The translations under genes and the position numbers were made by a program. 64,000 nucleotides of DNA from Cyanodermella asteris (taxonomy: Eukaryota; Ascomycota; Lecanoromycetes; Ostropales; Stictidaceae), in NCBI GenBank assembly GCA_900618795.1, contig UYJD01000016.1:746121-810120 (forward strand), read 5' to 3'. Numbering within the stretch: the first letter of the stretch is position 1; each line of letters opens with the position of its first letter. Below the pieces are notes generated by a model. It saw nothing but the letters and a program-made list of their open reading frames with translations, did not search any database and was not told the DNA's origin. Shown one piece after another: positions 52,392 to 62,602 of this stretch.

Positions 52392-54158
52392 TCACAGCTT
52401 GGCACCAGCCTTCCTCCTCTTCTCCTTCTCCTTGTCTCTCAACATCCTCCGTAGAATCTTGCCACTCGGGCTCTTGGGTATCTGATCCACAAATTCAACC
52501 TCCTTGATCCACTTGTAATCGCTCTTCATCTTTTCAATGTATTTTTGGATATCACGCTTGGTCATGCGGTCATTCTCCTCGAGGCCGACGGTCTTCGACT
52601 TGACGATGAAGGCCTTTGGTCTCTCACCAGCTCGATCGTCGGGGATGGGGATCACACAGCAGTCGTCGACGGCATGGTGTGTGAGGAGTGCGGCTTCGAG
52701 CTCGGCGGGCGCGACCTGGTGGCCCTTCACCTTGATCAGTTCCTTTATCCTATCCAGGACCCAGATGTGCTCTTGGCCGCTGGCGGTTTTCTCGAATTTG
52801 CACTCGTCACCCGTGCGGACCCAGTAGCCTTGAGAATCTGTCACGAAAGTCTCCTCAGTAGCCTTCTTGTTGTTGAGGTAGCCGAGTGCATTACTTGGGC
52901 TTCGAACCCAGAGCTCACCTGGCTGGCCGTATTCGGTGATCTCCTTCATCGTGGCGGGGTCGACGATCTTGGCCGACAGGCCAGGGACCAGCGTACCGAC
53001 GGAACCGGATACGATATCATTATACGGCGTATTAGTCACCAGCGTGCACGTTTCCGTCATGCCGTATGCCTGTCGGATGAGCAGTTTCGGGAACATGGCC
53101 TGAAGATCATCGCTCGTCTCCCCTCCCAGCGGCGCGGCACCACACAAGAGCGTGCTGACACTCGAGAAGTCGCATTTCGAGACTTTCTCTTTGTTCTTCG
53201 TGATTGCAATGACCATGGGCGGTACAGCGTAGACCATGGCGATCTTATACTTTTGTATGCATCCCAGAAAAGTGTCGAGAGCAAAGCCCGGAAGAACAAT
53301 AGTTCGGTCGCCCCGATACAAGCCCTGATGGTAGATCAGGACAAGTCCGTAGATATGGCTGAATGGCAGCAGGCCCATCTTGACTTGCGTGTAATCGGAG
53401 TCGTCTTTGCCGCTGAGCCATTTTCTGTACGGGACGTCATGTGAGTGCGAGAGAACGATATTGGCAATCACATTGTAATGCGAAATCATGACGCCTTTGG
53501 GTAGACCCGAGGTACCGCTCGAAAAGCACAAGAAAGCCGTATCTGTCTTGCCAGATCCCTTCTGTAACTTGATCGGTTTGACATCTTGCAGCTCCGCCCC
53601 ACTCTCAATCAATTGATTGACGGTCTTGAAGTGAGATGGAGCCTTCTTGCCGCCAGCAGCTTTCTCGCAGATGTCATACAGAAAGATCCTGTCGTTGGGA
53701 ATGTTGACCTGTTTAGCAGCTCCTAGCGCGACATCCAGATTGGCAACACTTGTGAACAGGACGGTAGCATTGGAGGCCTTCAACTGGTAAGCCAACTCGT
53801 CAGCATTGTAGCCCGCGTTAGCAGGAGTCGCAATGCCACCCAGTCTGTGTATGGCCCAGGATACGGTGTGGTAGTCGATGTTGTTGATGGCAAAGATGGC
53901 AGCCACCTTGTCGTACTCGGTGCCCTTGTCCGCATGCCAGCCAAGCTCTTTTGCAATTGCACGCGACAGGTGCTGTGTGCGCTGCTGGACCTGCCGGGCC
54001 GAATATGACGTTCCAGAAAGTCCACAGGTGAAGGGGTCGCGCGACTTTTCGTAGGGTAGTCGGCCATATTTCTCATTGAGCATGAACTCCTCGATGGTGA
54101 TTGAGTCGGGAGGATCGATGCTGAGGGTGTTGCATGCTGGCGGCGGATCGTATACCAT
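52392..54158 (-). CDS. 4-coumarate-CoA ligase-like acyl-CoA synthetase with peroxisomal signal
   Basis: Intronless, 588 residues from ATG 54158; the frame is open a further 116 codons but that part is low-complexity and lies outside the conserved domain. ANL superfamily motifs in order: the P-loop SSGTSGLPKGV (~213-223), the YGMTETC A5 motif, GELWVRSP, YWVRTGDE, the hinge DRIKELIKVKGHQVAPAELE and the catalytic Lys of PKSPSGKILRR. Closest in style to 4CL and long-chain luciferase-like ligases. The protein ends AKL, a canonical PTS1 tripeptide, so it should act inside peroxisomes on an acid made there or imported. It is transcribed towards the dehydrogenase gene, 200 bp apart. Start codon moderately certain. 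Confidence 0.9.
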   Translation of the reverse strand: MVYDPPPACNTLSIDPPDSITIEEFMLNEKYGRLPYEKSRDPFTCGLSGTSYSARQVQQRTQHLSRAIAKELGWHADKGTEYDKVAAIFAINNIDYHTVSWAIHRLGGIATPANAGYNADELAYQLKASNATVLFTSVANLDVALGAAKQVNIPNDRIFLYDICEKAAGGKKAPSHFKTVNQLIESGAELQDVKPIKLQKGSGKTDTAFLCFSSGTSGLPKGVMISHYNVIANIVLSHSHDVPYRKWLSGKDDSDYTQVKMGLLPFSHIYGLVLIYHQGLYRGDRTIVLPGFALDTFLGCIQKYKIAMVYAVPPMVIAITKNKEKVSKCDFSSVSTLLCGAAPLGGETSDDLQAMFPKLLIRQAYGMTETCTLVTNTPYNDIVSGSVGTLVPGLSAKIVDPATMKEITEYGQPGELWVRSPSNALGYLNNKKATEETFVTDSQGYWVRTGDECKFEKTASGQEHIWVLDRIKELIKVKGHQVAPAELEAALLTHHAVDDCCVIPIPDDRAGERPKAFIVKSKTVGLEENDRMTKRDIQKYIEKMKSDYKWIKEVEFVDQIPKSPSGKILRRMLRDKEKEKRRKAGAKL

Positions 54159-55900
54159 GACGAGGGAATGGACGGGATCAATTTCCGCACGAGGTCGGAG
54201 CTGGGATGTCGCTGGCAGGACGAGCCCAGCAGACGGGCGGCGGAGGTCAAAGCGGTGCGGAAGTATGCAGGGCGGAAAGTCAAAACGCTGGAGGAACGGC
54301 GTGGAATAAGAATGATGCGGAGGACGGCCTCTCTTTTGACAACAAAGACGGAGGAGAGTGTGACACAGCAGTAGGTAGGTATTTGGTTCTGGAGAAGTTG
54401 AACGCTGCAGCTCCTCGGGAGTCGGGAGCTGGCGATGACGAGCAGCTGATTGCGATGCGACGGCGGCTCGAGGCTCCAATGCGGGGATCGAGGCCCAGAT
54501 CTCCAATCAGCCGCTTCGCCGGGACTGCTTGGCGACCTTCGAGTGTACCTACCTGCCTTGCCTCTGGGGAAGCAACAGCTTTATCTACATTCGCATCATC
54601 AAACACATTCAGCTTGCTCGTCCGAACATTGCTGTGTGGCATGGTCGGCTGTGCAAAACTTCGTCCGAAGATTCCCTTTATGATCGATCTGTCCGAGGCA
54701 GGCGACGTTTGGGAGGATTCGAGGCCTGCCTCCGGAAACTTTCCGCATTTCCTGTCCATTTTCTCAACGACAACGACACACCCTACCATTATGTTGGACT
54801 GAGCCTCCAGCTTGTGGAGGAACCAGTCGACCTTCTCCACAACAGAGAAACGACTTATTAATGTACTGACACGTGCTTGCAAGACACGTATGAAGCTCTT
54901 TAGGCCAAGCCGGCGGTATGCTCAGGAGGCCCATCGTCGTAATAGCACCAGAGCTCTCTAAACCAATGAGAAACGCAAGCAGTCAAATCCTTCCCATTGT
55001 ATCAGACTTTGTGCCGGTAAACATGGAACCCCGCCGATATTGACGATATGGATAACAGCATTGCTGATTTGAACATCGGCATGGATCGACGAAAAGCCGC
55101 TCTTCGTCCCAGACATCAAGGCAAGCGCACGGGAGAGGATGTCGGGATGTCCAGTGCACACACAAGCCATGTTTCATTTTTGACTGCAGGATCTTGATCT
55201 GTCCAAGTTGCATGGTACAACGTTCGTGTCGCAGAAAGTCGCGTCAGGGACAATCTTGGAAAATTCCAACATGCATACACTGTCTCTGCAGGTAGAGGCA
55301 TTTTCACCAGCTTGTTGTTTGTAGCTTGAGCCATATGCCCATGTCGATCCTCGTTCGAGAGTACTCACAAGAGGTCTTTTGCTTTAGCTGCTCGCACAGG
55401 GCAGTACAGGTCGTCTTGTCTGGCGTCGCGACAGTTGGAATGAAACGGGTGTATAGTTCAGTAGTCGGTGAAGGAAATGCAAGGGACTCGACTTAAGAGA
55501 GCATCGAAATGTCAAGCACTACATTGAAAACGAGGTCTGCTGTGGTGATAATTGAATTGACTGCTCGACGGTCCGCATCGACCGTCACGCAAGCTTGTGA
55601 GCAACGATATTCAAACAAAATATTGAACTGGTATTCTTCTTAGCACCGTGAGCTGGGGAGTTTGCACGGTGCGAATGAGGCTGTCGAAGTGTTGGAAGAT
55701 CAGTCTCATGGAGGGCATGAAGCGCGCTAGACAAAACAGGCAATTAGGTGAATGGCAGCGTTCTGACATCAGCCGATTGGTGCAGCTCAGCCGATGCGTC
55801 ATGCACCTCGCGTGCCAGGCCAACTGTATCATGGCGCATTCTCAGTGAACCCCGAGATTAGCAGCGCTTTGTCTACTGCTCATTCTTCAAAGCATCTGAG
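54159..55900. other. Intergenic, nothing recognised
   Basis: 1.7 kb upstream of the acyl-CoA ligase gene, with only frames that overlap one another and no domains. Confidence 0.45.
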
Positions 55901-55912
55901 AATCGGAGTTGG

Positions 55913-57296
55913 CTATTCTGAGAGAGGCTGATAAATCTGCGACGACTCCACAAAGCCTTGAAACACCAGCCAGTTCGGCATCGCCGCGAGCTGAATCGAG
56001 GTGTAAGTTCTCATAATTGTGACTGGAGCATAAAAATAGACGACGAGGGTGGACTGCTGAGGATCACTGGCGCCAAACATGCTTATCAGGCTGAAGAGGG
56101 TCACATTCCGATCCACGGAGCCGCGCGTGAGCTCCGTGGAACAGCTTTGGCCCCAGAAACCGACATCCCAGGTCGATTGCAGCCGAGGGTTCAAACCTGC
56201 TCGAAACACCAATCTGAATGTAGACACATCTTGAAATCAACTCCGCCTCGTCGATTGAAATGCAGGTTGCTTCCGATGCAGCCCTGAACGCTATGTATGT
56301 GCCATGTGGCAGGCGCGTAGGAAGGCATGATCCGATTCGTCGGGCACTATCGGAAAAACATGGCGAACTTACATGGAGATATGCCTGTCAGAAAGTCACG
56401 AACTAACATATGTCAGATGATCAAGTTGGCCTGGTAGAATCGTCATCCAAGGGCGCAATTGCTCGATATGAAGGAAGTAGACGGCGACTGGCAAGGGCAT
56501 GAGGAAATCAGGCGTCGGAAATGACCACGATAATGATTTGTTTGACTTCGTTGCCGTGGATGATCACAATCTCTCCGCGATGGGGCGAAAGCTGATGAGA
56601 CAAGGTGGTGGGCGGCATGTCTTCGAGGCAATCTCGGACAAGGCTGACAGTTCATTAGCCAGCAAGTAGTCGATGGCGGATGGGCGTCACTGGTTGTCAA
56701 CAGAGAGGCGCAATACCTCTTCCGTGGTGTCAAACAGGCTTCAGGCGAGCCCTCAGACCGATACCGGCACCGTCACCACCAGGATTGTAGCTCCAACGGT
56801 CAGATATAATTTGACCATGGGGCGGAAGCGAGGTCGGTAGGCACAAACACCGGGGTTGGGAACCACCAGGTTCAGCCTTATTGCCCTCCAGGCTGGGCAA
56901 AATCGCCGGTCTGGTATTCCGGAGAGATAACAGGGCGTTGCTCGAGAGGCGATCTCCCAGCGCCGGCAGCTTCGGTGCAACTTAGCTAAGGCGGTATGCC
57001 CGGAAGTACCATAGGCCCAGGGTGCAATAGCTGGTCGATGCTGGTCGGTTTGCAAGCAGAATAAGCGTATTGAATGAGACCTCGAACATGTCCCGTACAG
57101 TACAGTCGAAGGTGTTTGAATTCATGAATGCGGGGCTCTCGACGGAGAGACCTTTCCGGCTGACAACAATGATTGAAGCTCTGTGGGGCAAGCTGGACTC
57201 GAACTTGATATACGTACTAGACTCACCTCGTTCCTGGTCTTGACTCGCCCTGCCATTGTTTTGGCTCGGATTCAGTTGAGTACTTAGTAAAGCCAT
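55913..57296 (-). pseudogene. Possible degraded or multi-intron gene, unresolved
   Basis: Minus-strand segments look partly coding but cannot be joined into one clean model. From the right: a frame from ATG 57296, then a separate frame ending in a hydrophobic stretch (PMVKLYLTVGATILVVTVPVSV), then a piece with PVAVYFLHIEQLRPWM, then a 100-codon frame at 55913-56227 (VGFWGQSCSTELT, LVVYFYAPVTIMR). GT-AG pairs exist between some pieces. It may be a real membrane-protein gene with several introns, or a decayed one. No family recognised. Low confidence. Confidence 0.25.
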
Positions 57297-57560
57297 GGAT
57301 GTTCAAGATAGAGTTCAAACTGTCCGAGGAAGTTTGATCATACGATGGCGTCTTCGGCGGCCGCGGCGAGGCAGCACCGAGGGGTGATGTCACCAGCAAA
57401 AGCCCCCCGCGCTTCAGCAGAACGGTGGTGGGGAGCAGCAGCTCGGGGTCCTACTCGATTGCTCAGCAATATCTTCGTCGGCCCAAGAAGCCACTCTCGC
57501 CCCTCCACCCACAATCCACGAACTGATAACCCACTACGAAACACATTCACAACCGTCAAA

Positions 57561-58379
57561 ATGGTCAAAGCAGGTACGTGATTGGCAGCTCTCTGAGCAC
57601 GTTTCAGCAGCCAGCTCTGGTTGATCGGCTGCATGGGCGCACGTTTGAGCGAGTTTCTGCCACGGAGAAGAGCCGGACAAGGACCTTCCAGGCCAATGGC
57701 AGCATGGCGGAGGTCGACTGAACTCTCATTCAACGCTTCAGTTCGACTGCTCGTCAGGACTGAGTCGGAGTGCTTGTCGGGTTGTTCACTGAGCACAGCA
57801 TCTCGCGCATCGTCATCATTAGAGCGGCTGAAGCAGTGGCGTGGACCGTTGAGAGCCGTTGCTAACGGCATTGTTGCAGTTGCTGTCCTCCGTGGTGACT
57901 CCAACGTCAAGGGCACCGTCACCTTCGAGCAGAGCGACGAGAACAGCCCAACCACCATCTCCTACGACATCTCCGGCAACGACGCCAACGCCGAGCGTGG
58001 CATGCACGTTCACCAGTTTGGCGACAACACCAACGGCTGCACCTCGGCTGGTCCTCACTTCAACCCTCACAGCAAGGAGCATGGCGCTCCCTCAGATGAG
58101 AACCGCCACGTTGGCGACCTGGGAAACTTCAAGACGGATGCCCAGGGCAACGCCAAGGGTGAGGTTACGGATAAGCTGATCAAGCTCATCGGAAACGAGA
58201 GCGTCCTCGGCGTAAGTATACAAATACCTGGCTTCGGTTCAGCTAACCGACGGCATCAGCGTACTATCGTCGTCCACGCCGGTACTGACGACCTCGGCAA
58301 GGGTGGCCACGCTGAGAGCAAGAAGACTGGCAACGCCGGCGGCCGTCCTGCTTGCGGAGTCATTGGCATTGCCAACTAG
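57561..58379 (+). CDS. SOD1: Cu/Zn superoxide dismutase
   Basis: Three exons, 57561-57573 (13 nt), 57880-58211 and 58260-58379; introns 306 and 48 nt; 154 residues. Copper and zinc ligands are in [14 protein letters not shown] and [14 protein letters not shown] and [13 protein letters not shown]; the disulphide Cys pair is in NGCTSAG and RPACGVIG. The product starts [18 protein letters not shown]. The enzyme dismutates superoxide in the cytosol and mitochondrial intermembrane space. The first exon is only MVKA plus one base, and the first intron is by far the longest in this window. An in-frame, stop-free upstream region and a second in-frame ATG inside intron 1 are discussed as a finding. 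Confidence 0.95.
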
Positions 58380-59377
58380 ATCGGCAGCGGACTCTCACAA
58401 GAAGACAATACGGATATGACAGCAAGGACAGCTCCAGGTTGCCTGTTCGAAGTGAATTTGTCGACTTATCGGAAAGAATGACACGGCCACTTCGATGCTG
58501 TCGTGTATAAAAGTGTGATCTAGCGTACAATGACACCATCACTATCAGAGCATTGTCTCATATTTATCTCTTCACGGCCTCTTTGCACAAACGTGCAAGT
58601 TGACACGCTACAGCTTGATAGACAGTGTCCATGTACTCTCAGACTACTGTTGGTGCACTAATGATCAACGGCTTGTGCTGTGCAAAGACCATAGTCACTG
58701 TATCACCGGATGTCAATCCGGAGTGCTTATACGTATGCACAGCGGCACGAACATATGATACCCAGTTCGACCGGAGCCGTCGCCTACACGAATGTTGGAC
58801 AGCGGATGGGCGAGGAGCCAAGTCAATAATAATTTGACCATCCTGGCTAATGCAGGAGGCTTAGTAAAATCCCAAGACTCACCTCAGCGCAGTAAATCAT
58901 TCATCTGTTTGCAGGAATTTAGCCGCCACATGCAGAAACTCGTGGAACAATGGTCAGGTCGAGCCGCGCATCTCTGCATCGTCGATCAGTTGGCAAGTGT
59001 AGCGGGTCAGACAAGCGAAAGAGAGGCGGTGATGCGATTGGAAAGGCCTCTGCAGGACGAGACCCTGGCTAAATTTACTCCATCGGGTCGATTCCGTGGA
59101 GGCCGAAGTCGCGACAGGGCGGGATTTCTTCCTGCACGCAAGTGGCGGGCCGGCTCAATCTGCTCTGCTCTGCTTTGCTCAGCTCAGCTCAGCGCTTCGT
59201 CATAGCCCGCTGCTGCCCCGCCGTGCTCTCTGAAGAGCCGCCATCTTCTCTCAGCAGTTTCGAGAACAGTACAACAGAAAAATTGCAATTGAGCTATTCT
59301 TCTCATATTCTCTGCTCTCACCACCACCATCAACACTTTGATTTCTCTCCACCCACACCTCATCACTACCACACATC
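58380..59377. promoter_or_regulatory. Intergenic, transaldolase promoter with pyrimidine-rich leader
   Basis: About 1 kb. The last ~220 bp before ATG 59378 hold CTGCTCTGCT/CAGCTCAGCT repeats (near 59160-59200) and then a long C/A/T leader (CTCACCACCACCATCAACAC...), typical of strongly expressed fungal genes. No TATA box assigned with confidence. Confidence 0.5.
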
Positions 59378-60349
59378 ATGTCTTCTTCTCTTGAGCAGCT
59401 CAAGGCCGCTGGCACCACCGTCGTCTGCGACTCTGGCGACTTCGCTACCATTGGCAAGTACAAGCCTCAGGATGCCACCACCAATCCCTCGCTCATCCTG
59501 GCTGCCTCCAAGAAGCCCGACTACGCCAAGTTGATTGACGAGGCTGTCAAGTACGGCAAGGACCACGGCAAGAGCGTCGACGAGCAGATCGATGCCACTC
59601 TTGACCGTCTCTTGGTCGAGTTCGGCCGCGAGATTCTCAAGATCATTCCCGGCAAGGTCTCCACCGAGGTCGATGCCCGCTTCTCCTTCGACAAGCAGGC
59701 TTCCATCGACAAGGCCCTTCACATCATCGACCTGTACAAGAGCGTTGGCATCGGGAAGGAGCGTGTGCTGATCAAGATTGCCTCCACATGGGAGGGTATC
59801 CAGGCCGCCAAGGAGCTGCAGAGCAAGTACGGCATCAACACCAACCTCACTCTCATGTTCTCGCTGCCCCAGGCCATCGCTGCCGCCGAGGCCGGTGCTT
59901 TCCTCATCTCTCCCTTCGTCGGCCGCATCATGGACTGGTACAAGGCCAAGGAGGGCCGCGAGTTTGCTGCTCACGAGGACCCTGGTGTCAAGAGCGTCCA
60001 GAATATCTTCAATTACTACAAGAAGTTCGGTTACAAGACCATCGTCATGGGCGCCTCTTTCCGTAACGTTGGCGAAATCACCGAGCTGGCAGGCTGCGAC
60101 TACTTGACCATCGCCCCGAACCTGCTCGAGCAGCTCTACAACGCAAAGGATGACGTCCCCAAGAAGCTCAAGTCTGAGGACGCCTCAAGCCTGAACATTG
60201 CCAAGGTCAGCTACATCAACGACGAGAGCAAGTTCCGCTTCGACTTCAACGAGGACGCCATGGCTGTCCACAAGCTCAGTGAAGGTATCAGCAAGTTCGC
60301 TGCCGATGCCGAGACGCTGAAGCAGATCATCAAGGAGAAGCTTCAGTAG
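59378..60349 (+). CDS. TAL1: Transaldolase
   Basis: Intronless, 323 residues, standard length for class I transaldolase. It moves a dihydroxyacetone unit between sedoheptulose-7-phosphate and glyceraldehyde-3-phosphate in the cytosolic non-oxidative pentose phosphate pathway. Signatures: DATTNPSLIL near residue 35, the Schiff-base Lys in VLIKIASTWEGI (~residue 132), and GASFRNVGEI. Codon use is strongly biased to C-ending codons (e.g. AAG, GTC, ATC, GCC), as expected for an abundant glycolytic-type enzyme. The Arg-Asn pair that binds phosphate (ASFRN) is intact. Very confident. Confidence 0.97.
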   Translation: MSSSLEQLKAAGTTVVCDSGDFATIGKYKPQDATTNPSLILAASKKPDYAKLIDEAVKYGKDHGKSVDEQIDATLDRLLVEFGREILKIIPGKVSTEVDARFSFDKQASIDKALHIIDLYKSVGIGKERVLIKIASTWEGIQAAKELQSKYGINTNLTLMFSLPQAIAAAEAGAFLISPFVGRIMDWYKAKEGREFAAHEDPGVKSVQNIFNYYKKFGYKTIVMGASFRNVGEITELAGCDYLTIAPNLLEQLYNAKDDVPKKLKSEDASSLNIAKVSYINDESKFRFDFNEDAMAVHKLSEGISKFAADAETLKQIIKEKLQ

Positions 60350-62602
60350 GATGAGCAAGTAGCGGCTTCTACGGCCTTCTCGTTTAGCGAGAATAGGTGC
60401 AGGAACATATTTACCGACGCGGCATTTTTGAGTTAGAAGCGAGCAGCGAAGTGGCCAATGAGTCAAATTCAAAAGATTGGAGCAGAGCAGACGAGACGGG
60501 TTCGCGAGACCCGCCCTTGGGACTCGCCAATGTTGTCTGAACAAGCGGCCGCAAAATTTCCCAAGATGGAGCGCTTCTATCGCGCATTGAGTCGAAAGAC
60601 CACCAAACAAGAGACCACATTGTTATGATTAAATAGTGAATGACTGGATGATGAATAGACATTTTTCTTTGTAATGGGCATATCCAGCATGCGAGCAAAC
60701 CTGCGACATCACACCTTATTGCGTAGACTGCATTTGCGAGCACGAGCAAGACCGCATATCGAGCTAGCGAAAATCTCGAAACTTTCTACGTGCATTTATG
60801 ATCATGATTGTGAACATGTTTCACCAATCTTTTTCCAGTCTAGGAAAGCATGTAGGCCGATGTAAAATGGGTCCTGAAGACGCCAAAGCCTGCGATCAGA
60901 GCTCCATAAGCCGGCCGCGCCAATCGATGCAGCTCCAGCCTGCGCCTCGACCGTATCGATAATCCAAGCTTGTCCACTCCGTGTTTGAGAGACCGAGAGA
61001 TCGTCCAGATTCGCGTGTCGGATCCTCATGTTTCAGGGACCGTGGCGGCTAAATTCGAGATGGACGATGTTCGCAGCTGGTTCGATGTCGGCTCTCCCAC
61101 GGTCACAAATCCAGAGGCTGAAAAGTCCACCAATCACAATTTTCGAATCCGCCAATGGAGACTTCGCACCACCTCAACGTTGAGTCTGTGAGCTGTGCGC
61201 TGCTCCAGCGTCTGGTGCAACTCTTCTTGAGACCGTCAACACATTAGCCACTTGTCGACCAGCATACCAACAAGCGCAACGCCACGGCTTCAGCCATGGA
61301 GATTTGCGCGTCTTTCCCTGCAGAGTGCTTCCCAAGCGGACCGGCATCGCTGCGAATTGCCGCACGATACCGACATGTCGGTCGTACAAAGCAGCCCAGA
61401 CCCGCCGGAAAGCCGGAGATTCTTACGTCTCGAGCATGCGTCTCAGGCGCCAGGCACAAACCTACTGGTGTGTGCTGGCTGCAGCAGCCAAGCTACAGAA
61501 TGGAGGGGCTCTGACACTTTTGCACTGATTGACACTTGCAGCTTTGTTACACGACATACCGACCCCCCAGATGGTGGTTGATCTTTTCCGCCGGTGGGCT
61601 TTGGAAGCTTCCGCTCGGTAGCTCGCCCTACGCCGAACATCGAGAAGATGCAGATGTGCTGATGGTAGGACCCGTCTTTGCAATGACCCTTTCCCTGGCA
61701 CGCGGCCTGAACATCGGCTTGTTGCCGTCCGGTGTCAAGCTGCTGCCATCCGAACCACCTTATGGCCGAGCGCAATGACAGGCACCGCAAGCTTCTTCTA
61801 GAATCTGCAAGGCGAAATCAATTCTGTCGGCATTCACGAACTGACCCGGAGACTGAGACACGGGCGCAAGATAGCGTGCCGGTCCTCGCCGCGTCCATGT
61901 CTTCCTCATGCCTGTATAATGGATTCGTGACAGCGTTCAGAATTGTTGCAGCTCACGTCAGCTCTTCACACACGTCTATGAGCTTACCGATCTCGCAGCC
62001 ACCCCTGGCCTTGTCATTGAGAAGCAAGGGAGATCACCGTCGGGCTCAATGGGTCGAGACCTAAAGAGAGCGGTCAGGCTCTGTTCAGATGTTGCACGAA
62101 TTGCATCCCATAAGCACTGCTGTTGTACAGTTCGAGCCCACTACTCAATATGCACAACGTACTTGACACTATTGAGTATTGACATATATCATCTAGATCT
62201 CGTTGCTAAGCTTCTGCTAAGGATTCTTCCAGATCTTCGTCCTCTGCTAAGTGGCCCCGCTCTCAAGGGGGTGCACTGAACTGCAAGGATTGGTCTGTCT
62301 CGTACGGAGAGGTCAGAGCGCGCCTGGATCCTTCATCGCGCCATATCCACGTCGAGCTTTGGCTTTCTGGCCTACATTCACTCGGCTAGTGTTACGTCGA
62401 AGCGTCGTGAAGTTGTGGTTGGCGCACAATGCTCTTGACGCACGATGATGCCCCAGCAGGGTGACGACTATTCCAGGTACCTCTTTAGCTTCCGATCTTC
62501 TAGGATTTCTTCTCATCCTTCCTTTGCCCTGCCGTTGTCTACCATTCTCTAGTCGATCACGTCGTCTGTTTGCGGACTTGAGATTTTCCTCTTCGTTCGG
62601 CC
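60350..62602. other. Intergenic, nothing recognised
   Basis: 2.25 kb between transaldolase and the rhodopsin-like gene. Overlapping short frames on both strands, none with a domain. It includes the promoter of the next gene. Confidence 0.45.

Noticed and set aside
56180-56215. tRNA T-loop-like GGTTCAAACC motif
   Set aside because: No matching acceptor, D or anticodon stems at the correct spacing.
61536-62064. Overlapping plus-strand frames downstream of transaldolase
   Set aside because: Short, overlapping, domain-free; no splice pattern joining them.
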